From positions 1-23,124 of the IMG/VR virus record IMGVR_UViG_3300035190_001048: a stretch of 23,124 nucleotides of DNA. One strand, 5' to 3'. Source of the stretch: a virus. A program made the position numbers and the translations under genes. Shown here in pieces: positions 7,658-14,319 of this stretch. The notes beneath the pieces are model-generated. The model was not told the origin of the DNA. It ran no database searches and saw only the letters and a list, made by a program, of their open reading frames with translations. Position 1 is the first letter of the stretch. Each line of letters begins with the position of its first letter.

Positions 7658-7672
7658 TAGGGGTTTTCCCTA
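7658..7672. promoter_or_regulatory. Operator-like palindrome TAGGG-N5-CCCTA upstream of the radC promoter
   Basis: The sequence reads TAGGG GTTTT CCCTA and the palindrome extends by one further base pair outward (C...G). The same half-sites with the same spacing occur at 17111-17125 between the divergent early promoters. It lies about 12 bases upstream of the -35 of the radC promoter, a usual position for an activator site or a repressor site. The binding protein is unknown; the Cro-like protein (16876-17070) and the KorA-like protein (6812-7033) are candidates. Confidence 0.5.
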
Positions 7673-7693
7673 GGTTTTGAGCATTTACGCACC

Positions 7694-7728
7694 ACCCACC
7701 CCCAACAGAATTACCAGGGGTGGGTTTT
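7694..7728 (+). terminator. Plus-facing hairpin with T tract
   Basis: A 9-bp perfect stem (ACCCACCCC at 7694-7702 with GGGGTGGGT at 7717-7725) encloses a 14-base loop and runs into TTTT on the plus strand. No T tract follows on the minus strand. It may end stray rightward transcription in front of the radC promoter. The whole gap 7572-7871 holds this hairpin, the promoter and the operator-like repeats; I see no supported gene in it. Confidence 0.4.
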
Positions 7729-7871
7729 GTGCGGCATGGTCAACGAAGAAAGGAATACCCCGCCCCATGCTGCCAGTGTTTTTGCCCGTGAGGGTGCAAA
7801 CGTCACTTGCTGGCTTGACGTACCGGGATGGCCCGGCCCCGGCTGCGGTTATTTGATTGAGTCGTTAGGCT

Positions 7872-8138
7872 TCAGGTGGCTTGCACCGGGTGCGGCCACG
7901 GGATCACCCACCTATGCTGCGGCAGAGGTACTTTCTGAAGCGCCTCCACGTAAACCTTACCGCGCTCAGTGAGCACATAGCAAGTCTTTGGCGTCTCTCT
8001 GGGGTCCGTTCGCAACAGTTCTTCGGTCTTGAACCAATCCACCGCAGCACGCACAGCCGGCGCTGAAAAGTCGCCGTCGCGGTAGTCGTCGGCGCGGCAG
8101 TAGTAGTGCAGCAGGATCTCCATTTCTAGCGGTGTCAT
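7872..8138 (-). CDS. Phage hypothetical protein, winged-helix-like, 88 aa
   Basis: 88 residues with a strong ribosome binding site (AAGGAGTGA about 6 bases before the ATG at 8138). Residues 1-35 are helical (MTPLEMEILLHYYCRADDYRDGDFSAPAVRA in part). Then comes LTERGKVYVEALQKVPLPQHRWV, where Y-x-LTERG is typical of the last strand and wing of winged-helix proteins. I recognise the general pattern from phage genomes near the nin region, where it is annotated as hypothetical. A DNA-binding role in late gene control is possible but unproven. It is the last gene before the 300-base regulatory gap in front of radC. Confidence 0.65.
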   Translation of the reverse strand: MTPLEMEILLHYYCRADDYRDGDFSAPAVRAAVDWFKTEELLRTDPRETPKTCYVLTERGKVYVEALQKVPLPQHRWVIPWPHPVQAT

Positions 8139-8166
8139 GTGTCGTCACTCCTTAAATTCACTTCGC

Positions 8167-8182
8167 TCCGGCCACAGCCGGA
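8167..8182 (-). other. Short perfect hairpin between two small genes
   Basis: TCCGGC/GCCGGA, 6 bp, with a 4-base loop (UGUG on the minus strand), lies between the Cys-rich 100-residue protein and the winged-helix-like gene. There is no T tract, so it is not a classical terminator. It may stabilise the 3' end of the upstream message segment. Confidence 0.3.
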
Positions 8183-8190
8183 CTATGCGG

Positions 8191-8493
8191 TCAAACCGGA
8201 CCCGCGTCGGTGCCCTGTGCGGGCCGTTTACCTTTGGTGTTGACCAGCAAGGCCAGCGCGCCATCAATAGCCGCGTCTAGGTCGTCACCGTTCAGAACCA
8301 CGTTGTCAGGCGTTAGGCCAGCGAAAACGCCGCCCTCCTTGATCGCGTCCAGTGAGCGCCCGCGAAGGTAGGCGTAGCGCTTTGCAAACTGGCGCACCTG
8401 TTCGGGCGTCAGCGTGCAATTGCAGTCGCTGCAATTCGATGTCGCACACACGGGGTAGATGCACAGGTGTGGGTTGTCGCAATATTCGTCCAT
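8191..8493 (-). CDS. Cys-rich hypothetical protein, 100 aa
   Basis: 100 residues starting MDEYCDNPHLCIYPVC. The start is chosen because a GGAGAAAG site lies 3 bases before the ATG at 8493; longer in-frame versions lack one. Six Cys residues at about positions 5, 11, 16, 21, 24 and 26, with His9 nearby, suggest a small metal-binding N-terminal module. The following segment (LTPEQVRQFAKRYAYLRGRSLDAIKEGGVFAGLTPDNVVLNG in part) is helical and soluble. I do not recognise a named family. The gene lies in the nin-like segment between NinG and radC, where many small proteins of unknown role are encoded. Confidence 0.6.
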   Translation of the reverse strand: MDEYCDNPHLCIYPVCATSNCSDCNCTLTPEQVRQFAKRYAYLRGRSLDAIKEGGVFAGLTPDNVVLNGDDLDAAIDGALALLVNTKGKRPAQGTDAGPV

Positions 8494-8515
8494 GGTCTTT
8501 CTCCGGTGTTGCTGG

Positions 8516-8821
8516 TCAACTCTGTGTCCGCTCGGACCCTTCGGGCCGCACAACGGCGGCGATACCTCGTGATCTTCGCTTGGATTTTACATCGGGTCTG
8601 GGGCAGTCTTCAGGAACTTGCACGGCAACGAAAACAGCGATTGGCCGTCTCCCGGTGGGTTCCACGATCCATCGATCTCGGTAAACATCGGCCATGCCGT
8701 CAAGGGCTCGCCGGGTGACAGAGTCCTGCTTTTTTGTAATGTCGCAGATCTGTTTGACGGTCAGGCCGTCCGGGTTGGCTCTGAGCAATGCGCGAAGCTC
8801 GTGATGATTGGATTTTCTCAT
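8516..8821 (-). CDS. Small winged-helix/HTH-like protein, 101 aa
   Basis: 101 residues. The N-terminal 50 residues (MRKSNHHELRALLRANPDGL, then TVKQICDITKKQDSVTRRAL) fit a winged-helix DNA-binding domain in which a helix precedes a G-L-T-V turn and a recognition helix. The block DRWIVEPTGRRPIAVFV would be the wing. The C-terminus is basic (VKSKRRSRG). Its ATG at 8821 overlaps the NinG stop in an ATGA arrangement, so the two are translationally coupled. Comparable small HTH proteins beside NinG are common in phages, but I cannot name its target or family. Confidence 0.6.
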   Translation of the reverse strand: MRKSNHHELRALLRANPDGLTVKQICDITKKQDSVTRRALDGMADVYRDRWIVEPTGRRPIAVFVAVQVPEDCPRPDVKSKRRSRGIAAVVRPEGSERTQS

Positions 8822-9375
8822 GGGTGTTCCTTTTTGAGTTTTCGGGTTTCGGCGTTGTAGTGGCGGGCTAGCTCGATCAAACCCTCTTTGGTGTACTTGC
8901 GCACAGTCTGGTCGGCCTCGATGCGCTCGACAGCGGCCAAGCCAATGCGCTCAATCAAGCCTTTGCGGTATTCGACGTGGTTTCCGGCCAAGCGGTGGTT
9001 GCAGTGCTTGCATTGGCCGTGTACGTTGTCCTCGACAAACTGCATGTGCTTTGCGCTCCCGACACTCCGGTAGTGACCGGCATCCCATGCGTTTGGCGTG
9101 GGGTCATGGGGTCTGTCACAGGATATGCAGGGCTTCCCGTGGTCGCGGGCACGAATGAAGCCATTGAAAGCGATCTGCGCGGCCTTCACCAACTGAGGCT
9201 TTGTCCGCATGGCGTCCAGCTTCTCCCGCGTTTCTTTCCGGTCCTTGGCTTGGTCCTTGGCCTTCTTTTTGGTCAGCGCCTGCTCTGCCAGCTTCACGGC
9301 GCACTCGACTGAGCACCAGTTTTGCAGGGGCCTGGTTGGCGTAAATGGGGTCTTGCAAGCCTTGCATTTACGCAT
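8818..9375 (-). CDS. ninG: NinG/Rap recombination protein
   Basis: 185 residues. The N-terminal zinc finger has Cys4, Cys7, Cys21 and Cys25 (CKAC ... NWCSVEC). A Lys-rich helix spans 35-60. The C-terminal half has a treble-clef/HNH-like nuclease core: KPCISCDRPHD (Cys83, Cys86), WDAGHYRSVGSA (His101) and HGQCKHCNHRLAGNHVEYR (Cys122, Cys125, His127, His133). This is the layout of lambda NinG (Rap), which acts in RecF- and Red-dependent recombination and cuts branched DNA. It follows NinB, separated only by a 66-residue gene, as in nin regions of lambdoid phages. Length and motifs are complete. Confidence 0.88.
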   Translation of the reverse strand: MRKCKACKTPFTPTRPLQNWCSVECAVKLAEQALTKKKAKDQAKDRKETREKLDAMRTKPQLVKAAQIAFNGFIRARDHGKPCISCDRPHDPTPNAWDAGHYRSVGSAKHMQFVEDNVHGQCKHCNHRLAGNHVEYRKGLIERIGLAAVERIEADQTVRKYTKEGLIELARHYNAETRKLKKEHP

Positions 9376-9568
9376 TGACGCCGCCTGTCTTGCGAAATTT
9401 GATGCGCCAAAAAAGCTGCAAGGCGCGGCTTTGCTTCGTCTTGTGTAGGCTATTTGTGCCCGTGTAAAAGTGCCCGCCTATCAGCTTGCCGAATGGCTTG
9501 GCCTTGGGCTGGCCTCGCAGTAGCTTTTCGGCTGTTCGCTGACTGTTGTCTTTGTATTCATGCTTCAT
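9368..9568 (-). CDS. Small basic hypothetical protein between NinB and NinG
   Basis: 66 residues, very basic (14 Lys/Arg in the first and last thirds), starting MKHEYKDNSQRTAEKLLRG with an AGGGAGATTG ribosome binding site. It overlaps NinB by 11 bases and NinG by 8 bases, so it is embedded in the translation-coupled nin block and is probably real. The segment KPFGKLIGGHFYTGTNSLHK has no motif I recognise. A nucleic-acid-binding accessory to recombination is a guess from charge and position only. Confidence 0.55.
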   Translation of the reverse strand: MKHEYKDNSQRTAEKLLRGQPKAKPFGKLIGGHFYTGTNSLHKTKQSRALQLFWRIKFRKTGGVNA

Positions 9569-9998
9569 GGGTCAATCTCCCTTGGCTTGTCGGTGACCAC
9601 TTTACACCTTGATCAGCCCCAAATGCGTGCATAAGCTCAATCACGGCGGTCATTTCTTTGATCGTCATGTCGCTGGTGGACTTGCCTTTTTCCAGCGAAA
9701 TAAAGCCCGTGCCATGCATATCCGGGACCAACTCTTGGCCGTTTAGGTGGCCCGTGATAAATCGCACCCAGCCCTCGGGCGTTAAGTGCTTGCCAAACCA
9801 CCTGACTTGCTTGCTCAGGTCGCCAGCACAGCTCCACATCAAGCTGTTTTGGGCATCGCTGCGCTTTTTGCCGCGCACCTCCAGCACCAACTGCGTGCCT
9901 GCCATTAAATGGGCCTTTGCGGCAGGCCAAACTGTTTGCGTGATCACTTGGTAGGCTTGCTGGGGGTTGGTCAATTCGACTTTTACGCGGTCCATCAT
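9558..9998 (-). CDS. ninB: NinB recombination protein
   Basis: 146 residues, close to lambda NinB (Orf) at 146. Typical blocks are visible: LVLEVRGKKRSDAQNSLMWSC cut at residues 41-61, LSKQVRWFGKHLTPEGWV at about 64-81, and MTAVIELMHAFGADQGVKW near the C-terminus. NinB binds single-stranded DNA and SSB and acts as a recombination mediator in place of RecFOR. Two ATGs at 9998 and 9995 are possible; AAGGGA upstream suits either. It sits before NinG with one small gene between, the classic nin order. Confidence 0.88.
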   Translation of the reverse strand: MMDRVKVELTNPQQAYQVITQTVWPAAKAHLMAGTQLVLEVRGKKRSDAQNSLMWSCAGDLSKQVRWFGKHLTPEGWVRFITGHLNGQELVPDMHGTGFISLEKGKSTSDMTIKEMTAVIELMHAFGADQGVKWSPTSQGRLTHEA

Positions 9999-10046
9999 TC
10001 AGTCCCTTCAAACAAGTCCATGGTCTTGGTGTCACGCTTGGGCAGA

Positions 10047-12242
10047 TCAAAACAACCCCGACTGCTCTTTCTTGGCATCTTCGATGTTCTTGCAGGCAAG
10101 CTCCCAATATTGAGGCTTCAACTCAGCGCCGATAAATTTACGGCCCATCTTGATCGCGCTATAACCCTCCGATCCAATGCCGGTGAACGGGCTAAAAACC
10201 ATGTCTCCGGGGTTTGTCCACAAGTGAATGCATCGCTCGATAACATCCAGCTGCAGCGGGCACATATGCTTTGTGTCGTTTTCGTCACGGGCTGGCAGCT
10301 TGTTCAGTGTTCGGCTTTGATCGATGTCATCCCAAATCGGGCTGGCGTATTTTTGCCACATGGCTACTGGCAAGTCGTCGCCATGCGTCACCCGTTCTTC
10401 AATCTCGCCGGGCTTGCGCATCGTCACCACGTAGTCAGGCAGGCCCATCCGGCTCATGGTGGCGTTTTCGCGGATGGTCTTGTGCAACAAGCCAAGTGCC
10501 TTTGTGCGCTGCATAGCTACAACTGGGTCTTTCCAAATGCAAACCTCTGAGTGATAAATAAAGCCAGCTTCCTGAAAAGCGCGAATAAGGTCGCCTCGGA
10601 AATCACGCAATCCGATAAATCCTTGACGCATTTTCGTTGTGGGCAGGTTCATGCAATGGAATGACACGTTATGACCTGGCTTGATGACTCGGAACAGTTC
10701 ATCAATCAAAAACTTCATTTGTGCCGCAAACTCTTTATCGTCTTTGCAGTTGCCCATGTCGTGATCTGAATTTGAATAAACGAACAGATCAGCAAACGGG
10801 GGGCTGAAAACCGAATAGTCGATGCTGTTTGGCTCCATTTTTTTCGCCAGCTTGACGCAATCGGACAAATGGACTGTGAATCCATCGCCCTCATAAACGT
10901 CCTCGCGGTATTCGTCAACAATGTTTGAAGTGCCTTGCAGTTGTGCGTTCATAATGTCTTTCATGTGTTCCACCATTTTTTGGCTCATTTCGTGATGCTG
11001 TGATTCTTTGCGTTTCAGGTTCAAAAGGATCTGGCCTTCGTTCTCTGCTGTGAATACGTGGACTTGCACGTTACGTTTTTGGCCGAAGCGATAGCAACGG
11101 CGCACGGCCTGATAAAACTTCTCAAATGAGTCGTCTAAGCCCACAAATGCCATCCGTGCGCAATGCTGCCAATTCATCCCGTACCCGCAAATTTTTGGCT
11201 TGGAGATCAAAACCCGCAATTCGCCACGGCTAAAGCGCATCATGGCATCGGTCTTGAATTCCACCGAGTCGCTGCCCTGCACGTTGACTGAGCCTTCAAT
11301 CATGCTTTTCAGCATTTCGGCTTCATCGTTCAAATGACACCAGATAAGCCACGGCTCTGAAGTATCAGCGTTGACCACTTTAGCCAATTCGATGCAACGG
11401 GCTTCAATGCTGTCACGCTGGGCTTTTCTGCGCTCCAGCATAGTTTGAGCAGGCTTTGCAAACAAATCGCCTGAAACGTCTGTTTCGACAACGTGCTCAA
11501 AATACTCGGGCGCTGGCAGGTTGTAGCGAGTCCCGTCAAAACCCAAATCAGCCGGGTTACGCAAAACCACAGCCCATGAGCCCATCCACTCCCAGAAGCG
11601 TGATGCGCCCCATCCTTTCAAAACCCAAGTGCCTGTATCCCCTGTGTCGTTCATGAAATACGTGGCAAGCATCTCGGTTCGGGTCATTACGCCCAAAAAC
11701 TCGCATTGGTTGCCCAGTTCCTCAAAGTCGTTCGGGCTTGGCGTTGCAGTGCAAGACAAACGATAAGGCACGGCCTGGCATCGGTTAATCAGTTCAGTGC
11801 GTGTTTTTCCTGTGTGTGATTTCAGGATGGATGATTCATCCAAAACAAGACCATGCAAAGAATCAAAGTCGATCACTTCCATGCGCTCATAGTTGGTAAT
11901 CCAAACACCTGGCTCTGTCGGTGTTTGGCCGTGTGGCACTCGTTTGACTTCAATGCCAAATGTCGAACCCTGCTCGATTGTTTGCTCGGACACCGCCAAA
12001 GGAGCCAAGACCAAGACAATGCCTTTTGTGTGGCTTGCCACTTCATCGGCCCAAGAAAGCTGCATCAGGGTTTTGCCAAGGCCCGTATCTGCAAAGATGG
12101 CAGCGCGGCCACGGCGAACAGCCCAAGACACGATCGCGTGTTGAAAATCAAACAAGTGCTCGTTAAGGTCGCCCGGTTGGTGGCCTGTTGCAACTTCGGC
12201 CCGCCTTTTGTTTTCGACAAATTTCTCGTAATCGCAGTTCAT
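10047..12242 (-). CDS. Helicase-DNA methyltransferase fusion (SNF2-like ATPase plus beta-class N6/N4 amino-methyltransferase)
   Basis: 731 residues from the ATG at 12242, preceded by a GGTGA site. The N-terminal half is a superfamily 2/SNF2-like ATPase: Walker A ADTGLGKT (51-58), LVLDESS (132-138), SCTATPSPND (163-172), and the arginine-finger motif QAVRRCYRFGQKR (378-390). The C-terminal third is an amino-methyltransferase: catalytic SPPF (480-483) precedes the AdoMet-binding FSPFTGIGSEG (683-693), the order of beta-class enzymes. It probably translocates on DNA and methylates adenine or cytosine amino groups, protecting phage DNA from host restriction, in the manner suggested for helicase-methylase proteins such as P1 DarB. 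No nuclease motif is seen. A large structured RNA precedes the gene. Confidence 0.85.
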   Translation of the reverse strand: MNCDYEKFVENKRRAEVATGHQPGDLNEHLFDFQHAIVSWAVRRGRAAIFADTGLGKTLMQLSWADEVASHTKGIVLVLAPLAVSEQTIEQGSTFGIEVKRVPHGQTPTEPGVWITNYERMEVIDFDSLHGLVLDESSILKSHTGKTRTELINRCQAVPYRLSCTATPSPNDFEELGNQCEFLGVMTRTEMLATYFMNDTGDTGTWVLKGWGASRFWEWMGSWAVVLRNPADLGFDGTRYNLPAPEYFEHVVETDVSGDLFAKPAQTMLERRKAQRDSIEARCIELAKVVNADTSEPWLIWCHLNDEAEMLKSMIEGSVNVQGSDSVEFKTDAMMRFSRGELRVLISKPKICGYGMNWQHCARMAFVGLDDSFEKFYQAVRRCYRFGQKRNVQVHVFTAENEGQILLNLKRKESQHHEMSQKMVEHMKDIMNAQLQGTSNIVDEYREDVYEGDGFTVHLSDCVKLAKKMEPNSIDYSVFSPPFADLFVYSNSDHDMGNCKDDKEFAAQMKFLIDELFRVIKPGHNVSFHCMNLPTTKMRQGFIGLRDFRGDLIRAFQEAGFIYHSEVCIWKDPVVAMQRTKALGLLHKTIRENATMSRMGLPDYVVTMRKPGEIEERVTHGDDLPVAMWQKYASPIWDDIDQSRTLNKLPARDENDTKHMCPLQLDVIERCIHLWTNPGDMVFSPFTGIGSEGYSAIKMGRKFIGAELKPQYWELACKNIEDAKKEQSGLF

Positions 12243-12261
12243 TTTTTCACCAATAAAAAAA

Positions 12262-12332
12262 CCCTTGGCCGCACTCTCACGCTTTCGCGTGTTGGTCGAA
12301 CCGGGAAGTACCGGCCAGAGTGCGCCCAAGGG
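12262..12332 (-). promoter_or_regulatory. Structured leader RNA with 16-bp stem, GNRA hairpin and U7 tract
   Basis: The outer arms (12262-12277 and 12317-12332) pair in 15 of 16 positions. Inside lie a CACGC-GAAA-GCGTG hairpin (minus-strand reading, GNRA tetraloop, 12278-12291) and a CCGG/CCGG pair (12301-12304, 12311-12314). On the minus strand the outer stem is followed directly by seven T, then by the GGTGA ribosome binding site and ATG of the helicase-methyltransferase. It can act as an intrinsic terminator/attenuator or as a processed RNA. The GNRA loop exists only on the minus strand, which fixes the orientation. Confidence 0.6.
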
Positions 12333-12365
12333 CTTACTTCAAAATCCCGACCAAGGGATGTGCAA

Positions 12366-12371
12366 ATTTTA
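12366..12371 (-). promoter_or_regulatory. Possible extended -10 promoter before the structured leader
   Basis: TAAAAT preceded by TGC on the minus strand gives an extended -10 (TGNTAAAAT). No good -35 is seen. Transcription would start near 12358 and run straight into the structured leader at 12332. The rest of the gap 12243-12413 holds only this and the hairpin; I see no gene there. Confidence 0.35.
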
Positions 12372-12413
12372 GCACAGCTAAAAAAGAAAATGGGCGGTTT
12401 TTCCAATTTTTTG

Positions 12414-12590
12414 CTATTTATTTTCAAACAGGTCAAGCGTCCTACTGTCACGCACCACTCGGGCAGCGCGGTCTTTCTTTTCAGGCATCAGTGCCATCTT
12501 CTTGGCGCACACCGGGCCAAAGGGCTGGCCTAGGTACTTGGTGAAAGCACCCTTCAATTGGCGATTGCAGCGGGCACAAATGGTGCTCAT
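12414..12590 (-). CDS. Small zinc-ribbon-like phage protein (DUF6011-like)
   Basis: 58 residues from the ATG at 12590, which has a strong AGGAGG site and overlaps the methyltransferase stop by 4 bases. The pattern STICARCNRQLKG with Cys5 and Cys8, then FGPVCAKKM with Cys28, is typical of small phage proteins in which C-x-x-C-x-x-x-L is followed by G-P-x-C-A. A zinc-binding structural role is likely. The C-terminus RVVRDSRTLDLFENK is charged. Function unknown; it is the last gene before the structured RNA. Confidence 0.6.
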   Translation of the reverse strand: MSTICARCNRQLKGAFTKYLGQPFGPVCAKKMALMPEKKDRAARVVRDSRTLDLFENK

Positions 12591-14119
12591 AACGCCTCCT
12601 GAATGCGCTTCCCAATCCAAGCCACCACGGGCACGGCCCATGAGTTGCCCAATGCCTTGTAGCGTGGGCCGTCAGGGCACTCGATGGCAGGCTTCTTGCG
12701 CCACGGGATAGCGGTGTAGTTGTCGGGAAAGCCTTGCAGGCGTTCGCACTCCACAGGGGTCAGGCGGCGCACGGCCATAGTTGGGGGCTGAATTGCCATC
12801 TGATGCTCGGGGATGCGTCCAGCCCGAAGCGTGCCAGCCGTGTCGTATTTCGCAACACCAAACTCACTGTCTTGAAAAATACCAATAGGCTGTGCCACCG
12901 CATGAACAAAAGCAGACGTGACCGTGTGCGCCGGATCACCAGGGTCGCCAACCCCAACACCTTGCCGATTCATTTCATCGTGCTTTTCGGGGTCACGGCC
13001 AGCATTGCGCATGTCAAGCGGTATTGGTTGCAGTACAGGCGTTGCCACCGCCACACTCGCTTGTCCACCTGACGACCCGCACCCCACCCCATGCGTAGTG
13101 CCGTCAGTGCTGCTGATCGGGTCTTGCGTTGGGTGGAAGGCAATAGGCTGCGCCACCACATTCATGCCCCGATCCGCGCACGGGCTGCTGTCATGGCGAG
13201 CAGTTAGGGTGCCAGCGGTTTCGCCGAATTGGGTGATTGCCTGCGTGATCACGGGCGTTTTCCCCTCGTCCAAGGTTGAATTTATGCCCTTGTGCATCCG
13301 CGCGGTCAGGCAGTTGGCGACGGCGAATGGCTGCATCACCGCCCCAGCAAGCTGGTTCCTAATCGGCCCATCCTTGGCGCGGGTGTCCAGCGTTGGATTT
13401 AGGTCGGTGAGGCGACCGCCTGAAGGGCCAATTTCAATGCCTCCGGCAACACCTTCCCGCGCTTGTCGGCTCGGCGCAATATCCCGGCGCACGCCGTCGA
13501 ACTCAAAAAGAACCGCTGCGGGATCGAAGTCGTCTCGAGCACTTGCGACAACGAACACACGGCGGCGTCGTTGGGCCACTCCGAAATATTGGGCATCAAG
13601 GACGCGCCACGCGACTGTTCGCGTGGGACCATACACAACACCTGCGTTCGTCCACTTTCCCCCTGACGGCTCAAGCTCGCCATCTTCGCCGGCAAGTCCA
13701 GCCAAAAAGCACCCGAAGGCGTTGTCTTTGGTGCTGAGGACTCCGGGCACGTTTTCCCAGAAAATGATAGCGGGTTGCTGGCCGGCTCCAGTGCGAACAG
13801 TGTCAATTGCATTTGCGATCTCACAAAAAGTTAATGAAAGGTTTCCACGGGCGTCGTCAAGGGAGTTGCGAAGACCTGCCACGCTGAATGCCTGACAAGG
13901 GGTTCCGCCACAGAACACGTCTGGGGCTTCAACCTCGCCCGACAGGATGCGCTCAGGGAGGGCAGTCATGTCACCCAGGTTGGGCACATCGGGGTAGTGG
14001 TGGGCCAACACCGCAGAAGGGAATGGCTCAATCTCTGACAGCCATGCGGCCTTCCAGCCAAGCGGGTGCCATGCCACGCTTGCGGCTTCGATGCCGCTGC
14101 AAACAGAACCAAATTTCAT
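12587..14119 (-). CDS. dcm: C5-cytosine DNA methyltransferase
   Basis: 510 residues. The conserved motifs are complete and in order: I GSVCSGIEAAS (4-14), IV GGTPCQAFSVAG with catalytic Cys75 (71-82), VI WENV (121-124), VIII AQRRRRVF (182-189), IX RRLTPVECERLQGFPD (451-466), X YKALGNSWAVP (487-497). The target-recognition segment between VIII and IX is unusually long, about 255 residues, and low in recognisable motifs, so it may read more than one site as in multispecific phage enzymes. It transfers a methyl group from AdoMet to C5 of cytosine. No restriction endonuclease lies beside it, so a self-protection role against host restriction is likely. Confidence 0.93.
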   Translation of the reverse strand: MKFGSVCSGIEAASVAWHPLGWKAAWLSEIEPFPSAVLAHHYPDVPNLGDMTALPERILSGEVEAPDVFCGGTPCQAFSVAGLRNSLDDARGNLSLTFCEIANAIDTVRTGAGQQPAIIFWENVPGVLSTKDNAFGCFLAGLAGEDGELEPSGGKWTNAGVVYGPTRTVAWRVLDAQYFGVAQRRRRVFVVASARDDFDPAAVLFEFDGVRRDIAPSRQAREGVAGGIEIGPSGGRLTDLNPTLDTRAKDGPIRNQLAGAVMQPFAVANCLTARMHKGINSTLDEGKTPVITQAITQFGETAGTLTARHDSSPCADRGMNVVAQPIAFHPTQDPISSTDGTTHGVGCGSSGGQASVAVATPVLQPIPLDMRNAGRDPEKHDEMNRQGVGVGDPGDPAHTVTSAFVHAVAQPIGIFQDSEFGVAKYDTAGTLRAGRIPEHQMAIQPPTMAVRRLTPVECERLQGFPDNYTAIPWRKKPAIECPDGPRYKALGNSWAVPVVAWIGKRIQEAL

Positions 14120-14316
14120 TTTTCAGATCCCCCATTCTTTGGCTGATCGTCTGAGGATTTCAGCGACTCGCGGACAGCCTCGACCAAGCCCCTGTATGCT
14201 CCGCTCGGTTCGGCATCCAAGTCCATCGCCCACTGCCTCGCCCAGGCTTTCCATCCTGGGACTTTGCTTAGACGGGCGATTTCGGCAACCATGTCCGTGA
14301 AGTAATTGGGGTTCAT
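14116..14316 (-). CDS. Small hypothetical protein, 66 aa
   Basis: 66 residues, MNPNYFTDMVAEIARLSKVP at the N-terminus. It starts 3 bases after the helicase stop and overlaps the methyltransferase start by 4 bases (ATGA), so it bridges the two by translational coupling. It is mostly helical with a Trp-rich centre (GWKAWARQW) and a hydrophilic Ser/Asp/Lys tail. A slightly shifted competing frame exists (14123-14323), but it ends without touching the next gene. Function unknown. Confidence 0.58.
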   Translation of the reverse strand: MNPNYFTDMVAEIARLSKVPGWKAWARQWAMDLDAEPSGAYRGLVEAVRESLKSSDDQPKNGGSEK

Positions 14317-14319
14317 GGG

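Noticed and set aside
7727-7972. An 81-residue plus-strand frame in the gap before radC.
   Set aside because: It starts in the T tract of the plus-facing hairpin, overlaps the opposite-strand gene at 7872, has no recognisable sequence and would be the only rightward gene in the region.
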